This document shows, piece after piece, positions 42,415-57,000 of a DNA stretch of 64,000 nt. The translations under genes and the position numbers were made by a program. This DNA is from Erpobdella octoculata. Its lineage: Eukaryota > Annelida > Clitellata > Hirudinida > Erpobdellidae. The stretch's first letter is position 1. Every line of letters begins with the position of its first letter. Where the stretch lies: the NCBI GenBank assembly GCA_963978895.1, contig OZ022242.1, forward strand, positions 19,931,977 to 19,995,976, written 5' to 3'. The notes under the pieces were generated by a model. It was not told the DNA's origin, searched no databases, and saw nothing but the letters and a program-made list of their open reading frames with translations.

Positions 42415-43156
42415 CCGAGCTGATTTTCTCAGAAATATTACCTATTTATAATTAAATTATTAAATATTACCACTTCAGTTGGAAAGAGTTATGTTATCAA
42501 TGGTGATTTAATTTCATTTAGATCTTGTTATTATTATTGTTGTTATTATTATATATAATTAAAGTTATAAATAAATAAGTTTTGTTTTTTCAGTAATTAG
42601 AACATTTGGAAGCGGGAATGTTTTCTAAGGTTGACGGTGAATAAGATGGTGTCCTCCCACCATTATTGTTCTTTGTTTTTATTTGCTGCTCTAAATACAG
42701 ACATGCAAGTATCCACATTATTTTTACCAATATTTATTTTATTGGAAACGTTTTGTTCTCTTGCAATAAAGTCTTTTTAGTGTCCCATATTAAAAATAAC
42801 TAAATGAAAAGCATCAAAACTGCTGACGTTAAAGTCGATTTTTGTAGTTTTTGCTACACATTGAACGGGATAACTGTAGCAGTTTCAACCATGTATGAGC
42901 GTTCTCGTTGGATCAACAAATGTGATTGGATTGGGATCGGTAGAAGCCGGTTAAGAAGATATGAAAGTACAAAGAAGTTGGTATCTCAGAGATTTTTTAG
43001 TTAAAATATATGAAACGTATATAAACAACTTGAACTCACCCAAAATGTTGTCGAATGAACTAGATGGTAGTAAGAGCTAATTTAAAACGTTTGTCTTGTG
43101 CGTGCAGTGTATACAGACACGACACAACACCTAACCATAACTGAACATTTTGCATT
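42415..43156 (-). promoter_or_regulatory. 5' UTR intron and non-coding first exon of copy B
   Basis: The segment from about 43156 down to 43040 shares AATGCAAAA..TTCA.TTA.GG and AAACGTTT.AAATTA.CT.TTACT with the region upstream of copy C (62555-62455). Both end in a strong donor, here TTTTGG|GTGAGT. An acceptor AATCAG lies five bases before the ATG. I infer a conserved non-coding first exon with the promoter just beyond, where a CT repeat starts. Confidence 0.55.
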
Positions 43157-43159
43157 ATT

Positions 43160-43161
43160 TG

Positions 43162-43224
<63 letters not shown>

Positions 43225-43240
43225 TCTCTCTTTCTCTCAT
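43160..43240. repeat. (CT)n microsatellite upstream of copy B
   Basis: About 40 CT units immediately upstream of the inferred first exon of copy B. A similar CT/CTTT tract is at 63218-63290, upstream of copy C. Confidence 0.95.
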
Positions 43241-44260
43241 TCATCTTTTCTCTCCTTTTTTCTCCTCCATTATTCTTTCCTTCTTTCGTTCAGTTTTTCT
43301 AAACTCAATAAACCAACTAGAATTGAACGTGGATAACAACCTTGTTTGATTGAGCTTGCTGTTTTGTCGTTTAGCGACGATGATAGATAGTCCCATTACT
43401 GATATCAGTTAAAAATGAGTTATGGTCGCAAAAATGAAAGGGATGATGAGATTTAATGATGGCGGTGACGGTGATGGGGGTGTCCACAACGATGATGATG
43501 GTGATGATGGTGATGGTGGTAACGGTGGTGACCATGATGATTGTGGTGATAATCAGAATGATGAATTATTATCAAATCATTAGATTTGACTGTGGTTTTT
43601 TTTGGGACATAAACTTCGTAGTGATTCATGCCTCCAGTTAACGTGTTCTAGAGTTTGTTGTGTCTTGGCATGAAGTACTCAGCAGTACGTTGTATTTATA
43701 GTATTGGCACATTTGGGACAACTCGTCGACGAATAAGTTGGTGACTGGCAAATTCTACAACAATTCTACATGCAGTAACTACCTGAGTTTGAAAAAATTT
43801 ATAATTTTTTAATTTTCAAGAAAATAGCACCAAAAAATTACAAAAAAAAAACATAATTTTTTATGACAAATGTGAACACCAATGAATTTGTGATGAAGGA
43901 TGGTTTTCAAATCCACCACCACCCTATCTCTTTCTTAAATCTTTTATATTAACACATATCCTCTGTTTGTCTGTCTGATTGGTTGAACACAAATCCATTT
44001 CCCGTCATCCAATCGATCTGAAATTTGGTCCATAGACTCGTTAGGGCCAAAAAGTAATTTTGAGGTATTCACGCTAAAAAAAAGAGATAAAAGAAAATTA
44101 TAAAGGATTAAAAAAAAACTAAGTTTTTACGGTTCACTTGTTTTTCTTTCTATTTTTCTAAGAATGGACAGGACAGCAAATCTCACCAGATACCCGGATG
44201 TTACAAAACCGGATTCAGCAGATCCTGGAGCAGCGTGACGAATTTTTAATAATAAATTTA
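43241..44260. other. Intergenic, GAT/GGT simple sequence at 43440-43560
   Basis: Imperfect GATGATGGTGATGG repeats, then AT-rich sequence with a Helitron-like 5' motif ('ATCCAATCGATCTGAAATTT' near 44010). No supported gene. Confidence 0.5.
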
Positions 44261-44491
44261 CAGGGGGATCCAGAAATTCCTGGGGGTGCTGGTACTTCAC
44301 TTCCAAAATGTTTCACAATTTCTTCTCTCAAAAAAACTGATGAACGGGAAAGGGGGTAGTTGTAGGTATTTTTCCAAACTTTTTCTTTCAACTACATTTA
44401 TTTTTTTAAAACCAGGTATTTTGCTCAAATATTTTTTAATTCATATTCTGGTGGGGTTTATGTAACCCCCTGGATCCGGGATCCGTCCCTG
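44261..44491. mobile_element. hAT MITE, CAGGGGGATCC family
   Basis: Left end CAGGGGGATCCAGAAATTCC; right end CCTGGATCCGGGATCCGTCCCTG, inverted relative to it. Flanks TAAATTTA and TACATTTC agree at six of eight bases, a decayed target duplication. The interior is non-coding. Confidence 0.75.
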
Positions 44492-44875
44492 TACATTTCC
44501 AGTTTGGATTTCGACCAGATACACTAACGGATCTAGTCAATATTGAAGAGAAATTAAATTCAATGCCAGGGCTATGGTGTTAGTGCCTTCCAAAATTAGT
44601 GGGGTCCATTGCCAAGAAACTACATGAATATATTGAATATTGCTTGGCGGTCGCACCGCATTTTTTCTAAAAATTAGGGGGTTGTACCTTATTTTCGGAG
44701 AATTTTTTAAAAACAAACTAGGTTATTTGAAGAGGTATAAAGAGATATAAAAAGCGTTGCATTGACTAATAATTAAAAAATAATGAATGTAATTTAGGTT
44801 CGATTTCTACTTATTATATAAGTTTTTTGGTAATAAATATTGGTTATCGTTTGATGATCTGACAGGAAATAGTGA
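44492..44875. other. Intergenic, no gene seen
   Basis: AT-rich DNA. The short frame FQFGFRPDTLTDLV just right of the MITE faintly recalls a reverse-transcriptase motif, but it is too short to assign. Confidence 0.4.
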
Positions 44876-44877
44876 CT

Positions 44878-45681
44878 TTATATTTGATCTGAAGGGACCC
44901 CTATCAATCGCGAGGCAGCATTGGTTTCTCGATGTAGATGCAATTCATTGGGAGACATTTGCAAAACTCGATGGCGTTGCGAGGCGGCATTGGTTTCTCG
45001 ATGTAGATGCAATTCATTGGGAGACATTTGCAAAATTCGATGACGTTGCGAGGTAGCATTTGTATTTCTATGTAGCTGCAATTCACCGGAAGAAATTTGC
45101 TCAATTCGATGACGTTGTGAGGCAACATTGGTTTCTCAATGTAACTGCAATTCATGGGGAGACATTTGCTCAATTCAATGACGTTGTGAGGCAGCATTGG
45201 TTTCTCGATGTAACTGCAATTCATGGGGAGACATTTGCTCAATTCGATGACGTTGTGAGGCAACATTGGTTTCTCAATGTAACTGCAATTCATGGGGAGA
45301 CATTTGCTCAATTCGATGACGTTGTGAGGCAGCATTGGTTTCTCGATGTAACTGCAATTCATGGGGAGACATTTGCTTAATTCGATGACGTTGTGAGGCA
45401 GCACTGGAAGTGTGAAGAGCTTCTAGATGTTGAGGAGTAAGTCGATAGACATAACGTTGTTGTGATGCGGCATGAGAAGCATGAAAAATTTGCAATTCCT
45501 CAACAGACATTTGTGCAGTGCGTTGTTGATGAGCTTCTGCATCTAAAACTCGAGTTTTTGCTCTTGATTGTGGAGTTTGTCTTGTGCGATATCTCTGTTG
45601 CCTTTCTTTAGCTAGACGCCGTTTTCTAGACACAGGATCTTCGTCGTCATTCATATTAAAAAACATTTTGTTTAAAAACAT
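44878..45681 (-). pseudogene. Repeat protein remnant with 23-residue (69-bp) units, Helitron-type N-terminus
   Basis: From 45681 or 45660 (minus) the frame reads [20 protein letters not shown], then Arg/Gln-rich sequence, then tandem 23-residue units of the pattern HRETNAASQRHR-I-E-Q-MSPHELQL. About eight to ten units (69 bp each) follow, decaying leftward. CGA to TGA changes stop the frame in some units, the first near 45274. Such R/Q-rich, periodically repeated N-termini precede the Rep domain in many animal Helitron proteins. No Rep or helicase is present, so I call it a degenerate fragment; an unrelated repeat protein is the alternative. Confidence 0.6.
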
Positions 45682-45737
45682 ATATCAAGTTACTTTTTTG
45701 TATATTAGCCACACATACTTTCATAGGAAAAACAAAA

Positions 45738-46985
<1,248 letters not shown>

Positions 46986-47022
<37 letters not shown>
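46986..47022. repeat. (TA)n microsatellite at Helitron 3' end
   Basis: Short TA array starting directly after CTAG. Confidence 0.92.
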
Positions 47023-47024
<2 letters not shown>

Positions 47025-49320
47025 ATGATAAAAAATTGTATTTGATAACTACTGAATACTAATAGAAATATCTTCGATAATATAGTAGCTATACGACTAA
47101 TTACATAAGCGTGACAGAATCAGTAAGTGAGTGAATGCGTGACCTGGGCTACTATAATATAGATTTTTCATATGATTAATGATTTGATCTTTATTTCGAT
47201 TAAATTATTTTAGTTTCAAAATTTATAAACAGGCAAATTCATTTCGCTTGAGCAAATTTATAAGCCGTTTAAACTAAATTCACGGGGTATTACACCGTCA
47301 CCAACGTAACAGAGATAGAAAGAGAGAGAGAACTCGCATCTTTCTTTTATTTATTTGAATTATTTATTTATTAATTAAATAATTAATTAATTTTATGTCG
47401 TCAAGCGGACAAGGCTTTGCTACTATAGAAACCGTTATCAGGGATAGCGCAGCTATAGATTCCGTTACCATATTTTTAACGGGCTAAATAAACGGGCCCC
47501 ACGAGCGTCCAAGAACAACCTAGTTTAGATATATTAGTTTTTACTTTCACTAGCCACTGTTTGATTTTATGTTTAATTGTTTATATTTCGTGCGTCCAGT
47601 TTATATTGTTTTTGGATACTATGTTTTTGTGCAACTTAATAATTTACTTACTCATTTTCAAAGTTTTTCATCTTTTCACGGACCTTTTTAATTTTCTAAT
47701 TTAGTTTTGATTTAGAAAGGGGTTAAGCTCTATAGGCAAAATGAAAAAATACCATGGCCGGATTGGCCCTTTCTCCTGGATCCACCAGTGACCAGATAGC
47801 TATTATTTGATTGGACATACAAAATATTTCTAGTTTTTTAGTAAATAATTTCTGAGGTTGTATCCTGTGTCCTATAATCAAAAGTATCAATGAATGCAAG
47901 ATTAACACTTAACATGTTTATTTCGGGGAGGAGTGAAGTAAAAGGGGAGCACACGTCTGGAGTTTGTCTGTTGAGTGGTGTCAACTAAAGTTCAGAGTTC
48001 AACTACTGCTAGTTTGTCTATGTTTTTGAAGTATAGATTTAAATAAAACGTCACAAAAACACCATTCTAAACTTATTTTTGGAAGATAATATGCACAGTT
48101 TCATTTTTTAAAAGCTAGTTCTGCACTTAGCCATTCTTCCTGGTCAAAAACAAGACCGGAACGTCCTTGAACGTTTGCCATTCACGGAAAATACGATTGA
48201 AGTTATTTTATTTCTCTGTAATTTTTTATGAAAAATTTTTTTGTGTGCAGAATTGCCAGTGTATTTTGTGTGTAGTGATTGTCATAATTTTTAATGTTTC
48301 TCATTAATCGTTGTTTACAAATCCTGTATATTTTGTAACTCGTCACCTTTTAATTTTTGCAAATAATTTTTGAGGATGATAAGTATGAAATAAAAAAATT
48401 TTGACCACATTCTTTTAAATACTTGATATGTGATGTATGTGAGGAAAAAATTTGTAAATCATTGTGAAAAAAATTAAAATTTTTATGGTAATTCTTTTAT
48501 TTTGAAAAATAGTTTTTGTTTTTTTTTAACAAACTTGAAACTAATGGTTTTATTTTTTTGATGAAAATTTGTAATTATTTAAATTTTTTATTTTTATTAA
48601 ATGTGAAATAAATGTTATCTAATCAATCTGAAAATTTGATAAAATGCATTGTCATTAACAACAATTTGTTACACTAAATTTTAACTTAATGTAATGACGG
48701 GAAGTATGTTTTTAAGCGTCACGTGGTGCGTAAAAAGCAGGCAAACACGGTGAATGTAAAATAAATGATTTAAAAAGAAAAAAATTAGAACGCATTATTA
48801 TTATTATTATTATTATTCAAACTTAACATTATTAATATTATTATTCAAATTTAACAACGTCCAAGTTTTTCTGACAAAAATCACCAAATTAAGTTTGAGC
48901 TGACATTTGAGCTTGTATTATAGTACCACTACAGCTGTTTTCGCTACCATCGCTCGTCAGTCTTATAAGCATAAACAGAGCAACGTTTTGCAATCCCACC
49001 CAGTAGAGTAAATGTAGTTTCCGTAATTTCCAGTAAATTGCTGCATGCGTGGCAGGAAGTTTTCAGTTTCAGCTGAGTTTTTCTCCAATTGCTGGCTGTT
49101 ATTTTCGTTTTAAGGATATTATCAATCGACAAAACTGATGACACCAGAATGGAAATTGCATTATATGAAAAGCAATGTGTGTCTGAGTGTTTGCTTGTTT
49201 GAGTACTTATCATATCCGAACGCTGGAGCAATTTGAAAAAAATTTGCATCGTGGTAGTTTTTATTGAGGAAAAGGTTTCGAGCCATTTTTTTTAAATCGG
49301 TTCTTTATTTTACGTTTTAT
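47023..49320. other. Intergenic, no gene seen
   Basis: Very AT-rich. CTCCTGGATCCACCAGTG at about 47773-47790 looks like an isolated hAT right end. A short ATT run is at 48798-48820. No conserved coding region is found on either strand. Confidence 0.5.
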
Positions 49321-49364
49321 GGACCAAAAAAAATAAAACGGGCAACGCTGAGTAACCCAGCTAG
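49321..49364 (+). mobile_element. Helitron 3' end, upstream extent unknown
   Basis: AACGGGCAACGCTG, AGTAACCCAG, CTAG, then T: an H2-like hairpin and CTAG terminus. I could not identify the matching 5' TC. Confidence 0.55.
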
Positions 49365-51005
49365 TATAATTATATAAGAGAATAAGCGCGGAATTTGTTT
49401 ATTCTATACCAAATATTGCTAAGGTATCGGATTTTTGCACTAAATCCTATTTTTGAAAAAATTAGTGAAAAATAGCAAATTTAGCTACATTGCCTGAAGG
49501 AGCCAACTGAACCACCAAAGTTGTCCACGCATCAATTTAAAATTGATAAGTAGTCCACGCATCAAGTTTTGCTGACCCGCCCACCACAAATTGCTGACCC
49601 GACCTGGTACGACGCAACCTGACTCGACCTGCTATAAAATTTCAAATCCCGGACCCGAACCACCCCAACCCATTTTGAAAACTCTGAACTGAACTATAAA
49701 ACATCGATTTTAAAATATTTCAATTTTAAATTGATATTTGTTGACATCTTATAATGTTTTGTGACATTTTTTAATTTATTTTTTCCAAATATGCAAATTA
49801 ATCAATTGAAAGATCGCTTTGACTAAATGAAACTGACAATAACCAGACCCAAAGGTCTAAGACAGAAAAAACAACAAATTTAGACAACACAGTCTTCGTG
49901 GGAGGAGAACGAAAAATAAGAAATAGGGTGAAGTACAAAGTGGTTTGTAAAATAGCAAATAACAAACAGCAAATGAAAGTAATCAAAGGCTCTGCAAAGT
50001 AGTTCTTTTTTACAAAAATTTTTTAAATGCTTTCATTTAACGTCATTTAACTGTGTCTGTTTGTGGTGAAATCTTGCAGTGGAAATTTTTATAATTTCTC
50101 GACCACCTAGAGCTCTGATTTATTACATTAATAAATAAAACTTTTCTTAACAAATATTTATTATGTTTTAATACATTTTTAAGAAAAAAAATTTATTACG
50201 GCTTTTGTTTATTATGAATTTGTTACTTATTGAGAAGAAAATGTAAATTTGTTTGTCTTTACCATTTCCTGTTTCAAAAAAATCCAATTTAGTATAATTA
50301 TTTTTTTTTGTAAATTCAAGTTATTATTTTTTAATTAAAAGTTATTAGCTACATTTTGTTAAATATATTTTAAAATGAATATTTAATAAAATGAAAATAA
50401 TTTGGAAACGTAATATGGTTGTGTTTTCCTTTCAAGATAAAATCACAACTACTCTCTTCCATTATTTTGGAGTTTGGAAAAAGGTGGACCAGGGTTGTTT
50501 ATTGGTAACTTGTTGTGAGTTGTGTTGCATTACGTGAAAAATATGCCTATTTGAAAATATTTATTATTTAATTTATTGAATAAATTTTTAAACGTTCTGA
50601 ATCACCTTTTGTGCGAATTGTACAATATAAACATGCTTTTTGTCATTTTATTTTATTAGTAAAAATAAGCTGATAATGAGGCTTTGGTTGCTATTTGTTT
50701 AGTTTTATTGGGTAAAGTAGATATTTTTTAACTTAGGGTTGGCTGAATTGGATCCGTCAATTGATGGCTTGAGGCTGGGCTGGGTCACAAAAAGTACCGA
50801 TTAAAAAAAATACATTTAAATCGGCTGAAGAAACAACTGATAATTACTACTTTTAAAAATATTTTGATATAAAAAAATTCAATGAAGAATGCGAATATAT
50901 TATTTATGTTCAACACATCTAATAAGACCAATTCACTTCCAAGATATTCTAGGTCATAAGTCATAGGTCATACCCGCAGGTTAGTGAACGTTCAAAATAG
51001 TCGAC
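49365..51005. other. Intergenic downstream of copy C
   Basis: 49555-49690 is a decayed stretch rich in GACCCGACC and ACCCGAACC, echoing the TTCGGG interior of the MITE at 11308. 50035-50120 is a fragment of the dispersed repeat at 20395. The rest is AT-rich without a gene. Confidence 0.5.
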
Positions 51006-51008
51006 GTT

Positions 51009-54000
51009 TTATTCAGAATTAATTTTATTTAAAGTTTCGTTTAATTTCTGCTCTTTCTTTATTTCAACGTTCTTCCACCATACTCCTAAAGCGCACACAA
51101 ATCCTGGATTTTCAATGAAATGGACATTCACAAATGGATCCTGAAAATATTATTTGAAAACATATAAATATAATATTATATGTAATATTATCTTTTTAAA
51201 TGGGCCAAGTAACAGTTATTATGTATATTTCTACGGGATACGACTATTTTATAGTCATCTACTTCAGGTGAAAATTATTAGCCGATAACCAAACTCCGCC
51301 ATGGTTTTGCGAATCAGTCCCGAGCTTGGATAACGGAGGAGGGGAAAAGGAAACGCTAGCGAATTAGGATCCACGACAGAAAATACTTAAGTATTTTGTT
51401 TCGTTTTTACCAATAATAAAATACTTTGTTTAAAAAACTATAAAACCGATTTTTTAAATAGTTTTATAGATTGAATGGTGAACAAGTTTCAATTACCAAA
51501 ATTGAGGTTTATAATTGTCTAGTTAAACAATTTATAATCAAAAATATTTTTTCATTTTTTCGAAAGCATTTTACCATCTTTTATTGTAATATTTGATGTG
51601 AGAAGCACTTGTCCGAGTTGAAGCAGAAACTGAAGAAATAAAATCTGAGAGAACGACAGGCTTCAACCGGATGAAAACATTTTTGATATCTAATATAAAA
51701 GCCTTGGTTAATACTCTCAAAAAAATGAAGTACTGACCAGTAACACTCTAACATATATTAACATTCTAATATATATTAAAAAGATCAGGGCTACACTGTG
51801 AAGCAAGAGTGCACACCAGCACATGCGCATATATAAAGTTCTGACATTTCTGGAGGATAGCGGGAAAATATGAAGCTAAGTGATGCACTTACATATGGTC
51901 AATGAGGTTAGAAAATGTTAACTCTGCTACCATCAGGCCCGTCGGGATGGGGAGGTGTGTGCACCCCTCACCCCACTATTCGACACGCTGTCGGTAGAAA
52001 ATATATTGTCGGTACAACTTATATTGTCAGTTAAAAATATATTGTCGGTACAACTTATATTGTCAGTTAAAAATATATTGTCGGTACAACTTATATTGTC
52101 AGTTAAAAATATATTGTCGGTACAACTTATATTGTCAGTTAAAAATATATTGTCGGTACAACTTATAGACTTATATTGTCAGATACAAATATATTGTCGG
52201 TAAAAATATAATGTCAGTAAAGATATAATGTCAGTGAAGATATAATGTCGGTCGGCTACGGTGTAGGATGAGAGCGCACACCAGCACACACACACACATA
52301 TAGGAAAGTGCTAACCATGCAGCACATTGGACATCCTGATATATATTAAGAAGTCCATGGCTACACTGTGAAAGGAAAGCGCAAACCAACACACGAGCAC
52401 ATTGGGAAGTTCTGATAGAGCTATGTTTCGGAAGGATAGCAGGCCTAGCGAGAAAACCCGAAACTAAGTGATGCACGGAATACAGTGACGGATCCAGGAA
52501 TTTCGTAATGAGGGGCCCAAAAATATTATTTTAGTTTTTTTTTTAATTTTAATTTCTGTCGTTTTGCAGTCCGTTGTAAGTCATCTTGATTTTTTTATTC
52601 AATCAAACTAAACATAGGAAATTTAAATTATACTTTGTATTTATTTTTTCTCCCTCTTTTTTCTTTTTCTTTCTCTCTCACTTTTTCTGTATTTTTTTCT
52701 GTAGCAATGTCAACTCAGGACACTTTTTTTCTATGGTCCAAAAGAGAAGTACAAAAAAAACATTTTCAATTTATTCTCTGGCCATTTCATGAACCGGCTA
52801 AAGGTACGGTTTCAAGGCGGACAATTTCCCAAAATAAGCGCAACTGTTTATGTTCTTTCTGTAGCCATGAAAAAATCTTGCATTCCAAAATCATAGAAGT
52901 AGTCGAGTTTGGCTCGAACCGTTCCAGTTTGAAGGCTAACACACGGAAGAGTCTCGTATAGTCACTCCCACAAAAACGTCTACCAATGAACATAAAAAGC
53001 CATTCTTTTCGAGAAAAAAATAGTATTTTGCCATCTGTAATAAATGATAACTGTTTCCGTCTGATTGAAAAGATTCTAGTACTTAATACTACAGCTTAGA
53101 AGTTATTCTCAGCTTTGAAGTGTCTGATGACCTAACTCCGCAGCACAATGAAAAAAGGTGTCTTGTGTTAACATAGCTACAGATGAAAAAATACAAAAAA
53201 AAGGGAAATAAAAAAGATAGAAAAAATGAATTATTAAAAAGTTTAACTTCAAATCTTTTTGTTTGGTTTTACCGAATAAAAGAAATCATAAATGACTTAA
53301 AACGGGTTGTATAACGACAGTAATCAAAATTTTAAAAAATGCAAATTTGCGGACCCTCTCCTTTATGAAATTTCTGGATCCGCCACATGTTTTTTTAATA
53401 AAAAATATATAAAACCAGTAATTTATTTTCAAAAAAATTTGTCGGTAAAATGGGACGGTTACACCCCCCCCCCCCCCCCAGGATCGGCATGTTAGCTACG
53501 GCCCTGGCTACCATCGTTGATCACTGAACACAGTTGGACTGATGTGGTGGAAACTGTGAGGCAGTACAGCTGTAATGGGACATCCAGATGAAGAAATGGT
53601 TCATAATGCTCATTGCGCAACAGAACCACAGATGAGCGTTTACTAGGCCTGGCATTATTTTATATCCATAACGCATTGTCTTTAGAAACAGATGATGTTA
53701 TTAATAGATTTGCAGCCAGCAAGAATAAGCGTCTTGATTTTGCACTGTAGATTTTTTATTCTCTAAATTTGATTTCTGTTTTGAAGGCTGTCTTTGTGCA
53801 TACTGTTTGTTTTGTAACTTGTAAAAAAATCTCTTTGTCAAGTTTTGGTTAAATCATCCCCCCACCGAAAAATCCTAAATCCGTTGCTGTAAGATACTGT
53901 TCTAACATACTCATCAAACACACTAAAGTTTGTTATTAATGATTAGTTTCACATTTAACCGTCATTAGCTAAAAATTTTCTGGTTATAAATTTTTTTTAA

Positions 54001-57000
54001 ACTTAGCCATAAATGCAATTTTCAAAAATTTGACTTTTATGAAGCTTTAACTCAATAATAATTTTTCCTTTATGATTTCATGAATGTTATGTTCATGTAA
54101 CTATCTTGGTGACTAAACGTATTTTTCTATCTAATGACAGCAACTAAGACAATAATACCATTTACCAGTTTACTTTTATCGTTGAAAGCTCTTGAAATGT
54201 ATGTGTTTTTCCTATATCACTGAATTTATTTTTATTTTGAAAAAAATATAACTTTGAAACAAGTTTTTCAACAGATTTTTTCAGTCAATTTAAATTATTA
54301 AAATTTGCTGGGTAAAATGTGAAGAATCTAGGTACCTTATCTAACTTTACTTTTTGCTTGTTGTCCACGGCTAAATTTATTCCAAACGTTTCTGTTTTGT
54401 TATGCTTTCTGAATTGCACAATAAATTAGAAAAACTGGTACAAACAGAAAACAACTGATTTTTGATGAACTCTTAAAGTTTCATTTTAGCGTCACAGATA
54501 GGGTGCAGGAGTGCAGCCACCCCGAGCGCCTGTGGGCTAGGGGCGCCAAAGAGAGGGCGCATAGTGAAAGCAAAAATGTCTAAGGTTTTCAGGTTTTCGA
54601 GAAAAAATTTGGAAAAAAGTACTTACGACTACCCCCCCTCCCTGGTCATCAGGTTTTTTTAGGAAAAGTTGACAGATGGGATGTTGTAGGCCCTAGGTCA
54701 ATAGTACTGCATTTGTACTATTTTTGAGTTGTGACGTCATTTGTTGAATCAAGGTCTGTGAATGTCATGTTTAGGATGCAAATTAAAAATAAACTGTTTT
54801 CAAGATTTCCGAATGTCAATATTACTTGTAGAATATAGGTACTATGCCTTATTTGACATATTTAACAATTTAATGCGGGAGATGACATTTGAAAACATTA
54901 TATTTGACTTTGTATTGCAAAGAGTCAAAAATTTTATTTAATCTAATTTAAGCTTAGACTGTTAAAGTGCTCTATTTGTAATCAAGACACAAACTGTTGA
55001 ATGTGATTATATAAATTGCCTTTTATAATTTGTATATTCTGATAAAAATTTTCATTTAAAAATTTAATTTTCAGACTTTACTTTTGTAGGCCCATTGTGG
55101 ATTCGTAGGCCCTAGTGAATAAGACGGCCGTGGCCAAAAATCCTAGCTACGCCACTGGTCACAGATCATATTTTAATTTTATTTATAGTCATCTCCTTTT
55201 TCATTAAGTCATGGGACTAGATTGCGTTATGCGAAGCAAACTTGAAATTCATTTTTTTATTAATTTACGTTTTTTAATAAATCATTTAGACGACTGGCTA
55301 TTTTAAAAGCAGAAATTTTTCAAAAAATTGATAATTTATTTCTAACCCCTTTGAAATTATTCAGCAGAACGTCAAGTGTTAAATTCTGCTCAATGAGTTC
55401 TCGAACCAGTCTGTACTTTGCCAACGAGCCGCTAAACAGAATAGATTTGGCCTTGTACAGCTTGGCATACAAATAAGCTACTTTGGCTATGATACGTGTT
55501 TGGACACCCAGCAGACCAATTGCTAGATCTTCGTTACCATAGCTGCCTGCAAGGATTATTATTATTATTAAACAGTTGATAACGCAACATACATATGTCA
55601 ATCAAACTAAATTAAGTAATAATGACGAAATCGCAGTTGCGGACCAGCCATAGCGGTCAGTGACAGAAAGCTTTACGATAGAGGTGAGTTTTCAAACGAG
55701 ATTTGAAGCAATTGATGGAAGACAGATCTTTTGTTAACTCAAGGGGTAAATTGTTCCAGACGGTAGGAGCGACATGACAAAAAGCTCTGTCTGCAAAAGC
55801 CGTCCTCGAGCCATCAATGTGATGGTTATTAGTTCTACTGTTTGATCTCAGTTCTCTTGCAGACGTGCAGATCTTAAGTAGATCATAAAGGTAGCCTGGT
55901 TGTCGAGTGGTCAAAACTTTAAGTTAGCAGAGCGATTTTATGTTCGACACGCTTAGTGATATAGATTACTTGTCTATATGTTTGTTGTAATTTGTATAAT
56001 TGCATGAAACAAATAGTTTTCTATTATCATTGGTTTTTACAGCTTTTATAATGACTGTAAAAATAATTGAAAATTAATTCAGATTTTTTTACATACCCTA
56101 AATTGTTTTAATTATTATGGTTTTGTTATTTGTTTCTAGTCTTTTCAGGTTGACTTAACAGTCAAAAACATGCAACTAACCTTTTCCTTTGTAATTGCTT
56201 GAAGCTAATTTTCCCATCTCGAAAATGACCACGTCATTAGGCATTACAGCATACCAATCGTCTTCAGTATGTCCCTCGTTCTTAATGTCACCTACGGTCA
56301 AGTGAACCTTTTCAGGGGTTCCCCTTTCGGCCATTTTTACAAAATTCTGGAAGTTCTAAACAGTAACAAACAATTTATTGACAGTGTAAAAGAATTGTAA
56401 AATTTTTATTTATTGTATTATTATCATGTAATCAAGATATGTTGTTTATAAAAAAAATATATTGAATCTCTAACCGATTCACCTGTCAGTTCTTCCGACA
56501 GACCACACAAGGTCTTTCCAGCACCAAACATGTAATCAACGATATTCAAGTTGAAGTTGTCGTCCATCTATTCAAAATAAATAACATTAATAATATATAA
56601 GTTCTCAAAGAACTGTTTAGTTGTCGGTGAAGAACGTGGAATTGAGTTTATCATCGAGTGAAAAATAAAACTTTATAAAATATTACATTTTTTATAATAG
56701 TTTATTGTCTTTTACACCAGGTGTTTTAAGACTGAAATAGCTCTATCTAAGAAGCACCCAAGTACTTTCTGTCGTAGACCATAATTTAATACTTTTAATT
56801 TTTTCCTTCTCCTTTCTCCAGGCTTGGGACTGGCCTGCAAAAGCAATGCGGAATTGTAAAGTTACAATGTACAAGGCGCTTATACAGTTCTCTTTCAATA
56901 GATATTCTCTTTGATTATTATTTACTTTTTCACAAGTTAATAAAAATTGTCTTTGAAGGAAACGCCTTTTCTTTAAAATGCAAAGTTAATTGCAACATAA

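Larger units (their letters stand above)
51934..53506. mobile_element. hAT element with perfect 8-bp target duplication, copy C intron 7
   Basis: Left end CAGGCCCGTCGGGATGGGG; right end GTTAGCTACGGCCCTG. Both sides are flanked by GCTACCAT (51926-51933 and 53507-53514). The element contains a 36-bp tandem array, a second CAGTGACGGATCC terminus at 52483, hAT coding debris and a run of 16 C residues near its right end. It is a composite of nested elements. Confidence 0.85.

Noticed and set aside
45060..45380. Plus-strand frame of repeated VRQHWFLNVTAIHGETFAQF type
   Set aside because: It is the antisense of the 69-bp repeats, whose minus-strand reading has the leader and the conserved composition.
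54500..55157. Host exon, because of GC-richer sequence near 54530
   Set aside because: It is bounded by a GTCACAGAT duplication and a known hAT right end, and has no frame conserved with the other PANK-like copies.
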